NCBI GenBank assembly: GCA_017549665.1
Contig: JAFYUD010000166.1
Coordinates: 1 to 15,956 of the forward strand
DNA from: Clostridia bacterium
GTDB lineage: Bacteria; Bacillota_A; Clostridia; Oscillospirales; Acutalibacteraceae
Length of the DNA: 15,956 nucleotides
Direction of reading: 5' to 3'
Shown here piece by piece: positions 14,064-15,956 of this stretch. Positions within the stretch are counted from its first letter, which is position 1, and the number at the start of each line of letters is the position of its first letter. The notes beneath the pieces were generated by a model, which searched no databases, had not been told where the DNA came from, and worked only from the letters and a program-made list of their open reading frames with translations. The position numbers and the translations under genes were made by a program.

Positions 14064-15051
14064 CTTTTTCAGTCTCCTTTACAGTCCGCTCTGCTGCAGC
14101 CTGCTCTCTTGCGAGTCTCTTTTTCTCAAAACCGAAAAACGGCTTTGTTTCGGGGAAGAAATCCACACCTTCGATGGGCTTCGGATTCTTCTTTGCCTTT
14201 ATCAGCAGTACAACAAGAAGCACTGCACACACAACAACCAGCGCCGCAGAAAGAAGCTGTGAAACACGGATGCTGCTTGCACCTACATAAAGGCTGTCTG
14301 TTCTGAGTCCCTCGATGATTGTTCTGCCGATTCCGTACCAGATACCGTAACAAAGGAATATCTGACCGCTGAATTTACGGCACTTTTTACATATCAGATA
14401 AAGCAGGGCAAATCCTGCCATACACCAGACAAACTCATAGAAAAATGTAGGATGCACAGGCTTCAGCGGATCAACACCGGGAAGCTCATTCTGATGAAGA
14501 GTGATATACTTTGAAATTTTTTCACTCCACATACCGAAATTGCCGTTTGTGTTACAGCCGAAAGCTTCCTGATTTGCATAATTACCCCATCTGCCGATCC
14601 CCTGACCGATAAGAAGACTCATTCCCACTGCATCAAGCAGATTATAGAAGTTGAGCTTCGTGATTTTACAGGTAATGAACGCAGCTATAATACCGCCTAT
14701 AATACCGCCGTAGATGGCAAGTCCGCCTTCCCAGATTTTGAATATATCAAGAAGGTTGTCCTTATACTTGTCCCAGCTGAAAATACAGTAATAAAGTCTT
14801 GCGCCGACAATACCGCCAAGCATACCGTAAATGAGCACATCAAGCATCTTGCCAAGATCCATGTGCCATACATATGTTATTCTGCCGCCGAAAAGAGCAG
14901 CAAGAATAAAGCCGAATGCAATTATTATTCCGTACCACTTAATACTGAAATCATTGCCGCCGATTGAAAATTCACAAAATACCGATGACACGTTAAAAAC
15001 CTTGTCAATTCCGGCAAAGGTAACCTGTGTCACATCCTGAAAAAAGTTCAT
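14047..15051 (-). CDS. lgt: Prolipoprotein diacylglyceryl transferase
   Basis: It moves diacylglycerol from phosphatidylglycerol to the lipobox cysteine of prolipoproteins in the cytoplasmic membrane. It has 334 residues with about seven membrane segments. Seen: the Lgt signature GRWGNYANQEAFG at 153-165, GARLYY at 83-88 and GGLAIYGG at 109-116, where Tyr stands at the place of the E. coli His, as is usual in Firmicutes. The last 45 residues or so are a charged cytosolic tail (KKRLAREQAAAERTVKE), longer than in many homologs. AAGAGG lies 8 bases before the ATG. It begins 26 bp after the CBS-protein gene and overlaps folD, so it is in the middle of a three-gene operon. Confidence 0.97.
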   Translation of the reverse strand: MNFFQDVTQVTFAGIDKVFNVSSVFCEFSIGGNDFSIKWYGIIIAFGFILAALFGGRITYVWHMDLGKMLDVLIYGMLGGIVGARLYYCIFSWDKYKDNLLDIFKIWEGGLAIYGGIIGGIIAAFITCKITKLNFYNLLDAVGMSLLIGQGIGRWGNYANQEAFGCNTNGNFGMWSEKISKYITLHQNELPGVDPLKPVHPTFFYEFVWCMAGFALLYLICKKCRKFSGQIFLCYGIWYGIGRTIIEGLRTDSLYVGASSIRVSQLLSAALVVVCAVLLVVLLIKAKKNPKPIEGVDFFPETKPFFGFEKKRLAREQAAAERTVKETEKDVHKD

Positions 15052-15077
15052 AACAAAACCTCTTGATCAGATCTGAA

Positions 15078-15956
15078 TTATTCTTCGTCCTTGTTCTTTC
15101 TGTGTCTGATGCGCTTTTCCTCAACGATATCATCTTCGTCATCCTCAGATTCATCACGGGGAGTTATATCAATACGCACCTTTGCGATTCGCTTGTCCTC
15201 AACGGAAAGAACAGTAAATTTAAGATTCTCAAACTCAACGGTGTCAAGATCTCCATCCTTGGGAAGATATCCCAGACGGCTGATAATGAAACCTGCAAGT
15301 GTAGCATAATCATCCTGAGGAAGCTCAGCGCCCACAAGCTCATCAACCTCATCAATGTCGGTATTACCCTCAACCGTGAAGGTTGTGTCGTTGATTTTTG
15401 CAATTTCCTCAGCTTCATCGTCGTATTCATCCTGAATATTACCCATGATGGATTCAACGATATCTTCAAGTGTAACAAGACCTGCAGTGCCGCCGTATTC
15501 GTCAACGACAATTGCCATCTGAATGTGATTTTCACTCATTTCGGCAAACAGCTTCCCGCATTTCTTGGTTTCAGGCACAAAATATGCCTCACGCATAACT
15601 TCCCTGATTGATTTATTGACGGGTAATTCCTTACCGACATATTCAAGCAGGTCTTTGATGTAAACCATGCCGACAATATTGTCAGGGTCATCATCATAAA
15701 CGGGAATACGGGAATATCCCTCTTCAATAGCAACATTGAGCACTTCGCTGACAGGCTCGTCTGCTTCAACAGCCGCCATGTCAACACGGTGAGTCATAAT
15801 ATCACCGGCATCAATATCATCAAGCTCAAAGATATTGTTTATCATTTCAGCCTGAGTGTTTTCAATAACACCTTTTTCTTCACCCACGTCAACCATCATC
15901 AGGATTTCTTCTTCAGTAACCTGCTCTTCGTCTGCAGAGGGGTCAATACCGAAAAG
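15078..15956 (-). CDS. CorC/HlyC-family CBS-domain protein (partial, N-terminus off window)
   Basis: 292 C-terminal residues are visible. They hold the TEEEILMMVDVGEEKGVIE segment typical after the membrane part, a CBS pair (about 50-110 and 115-172, with SRIPVYDDD and VDEYGGTAGLVTLEDIVE), and a CorC/HlyC C-terminal transporter-associated domain (about 185-265). A very acidic then basic tail follows (ESEDDEDDIVEEKRIRHRK). The missing N-terminus should carry the DUF21/CNNM membrane domain. The family is linked to magnesium and other divalent cation export; many members are labelled hemolysin without proof of lytic activity. It is the first visible gene of the operon with lgt and folD; the promoter is outside. 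Confidence 0.93.
   Translation of the reverse strand, partial: LFGIDPSADEEQVTEEEILMMVDVGEEKGVIENTQAEMINNIFELDDIDAGDIMTHRVDMAAVEADEPVSEVLNVAIEEGYSRIPVYDDDPDNIVGMVYIKDLLEYVGKELPVNKSIREVMREAYFVPETKKCGKLFAEMSENHIQMAIVVDEYGGTAGLVTLEDIVESIMGNIQDEYDDEAEEIAKINDTTFTVEGNTDIDEVDELVGAELPQDDYATLAGFIISRLGYLPKDGDLDTVEFENLKFTVLSVEDKRIAKVRIDITPRDESEDDEDDIVEEKRIRHRKNKDEE

Noticed and set aside
1..15956. CRISPR array, tRNA, rRNA, prophage or transposase genes
   Set aside because: No regularly spaced direct repeats, cloverleaf sequences or recognisable mobile-element proteins were seen; the heptamer arrays have no spacers.

Overview
The window looks like chromosomal DNA of an anaerobic, low-to-moderate-GC Firmicute, most likely a gut Clostridia of the Oscillospirales/Ruminococcaceae type. 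The reasons are an oxygen-sensitive glycyl radical enzyme, a type III glutamine synthetase, a secreted dockerin protein, a PerR plus reverse-rubrerythrin pair, a sodium-pump decarboxylase beta/gamma pair, AGGAGG-like ribosome binding sites, and strong TTGACA/TATAAT promoters. No lineage was tested computationally.

Layout. 1-2101 (minus): a glycyl radical enzyme cut off by the window edge and its radical-SAM activase, with the activase first. 2225-3067 (plus): a membrane-anchored glycerophosphodiester phosphodiesterase. 3105-5204 (minus): glutamine synthetase III, with a terminator-like hairpin at the very start of its leader. 5380-6489 (minus): a secreted dockerin protein of unknown function. 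6832-8532 (minus): a secreted calcineurin-type metallophosphoesterase. 8727-9780 (plus): perR followed by a reverse rubrerythrin, behind a strong promoter with a Fur/PerR-type operator. 9836-11195 (minus): beta and gamma membrane subunits of a Na+-pumping decarboxylase, without the carboxyltransferase or biotin carrier. 11570-12340 (plus): coaX. 12373-13065 (minus): a YczE-like membrane protein. 13224-15956 (minus): a CorC/HlyC-type CBS protein (partial), lgt and folD in one tight operon.

Most of the window is ordinary housekeeping and stress content, with clear promoters and several shared bidirectional terminators. PerR and rubrerythrin form a peroxide-defence unit. The GRE/activase pair is an anaerobic catabolic module whose substrate cannot be read from the half that is visible.

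The least expected structure is a repeat of about 114 bp present twice, in opposite orientations, at 11441-11554 and 13113-13225. It is about 93% identical by hand alignment. Each copy is a hairpin core flanked on both sides by arrays of 7-bp units, and each lies just upstream of one of the convergent genes coaX and yczE-like, so the two copies bracket that pair. Other points worth a second look are the orphan beta/gamma sodium pump, the glnN leader hairpin, palindromic operator candidates, and a terminator-like hairpin directly before the yczE-like gene. I saw no tRNA, rRNA, CRISPR array, transposase or prophage genes.
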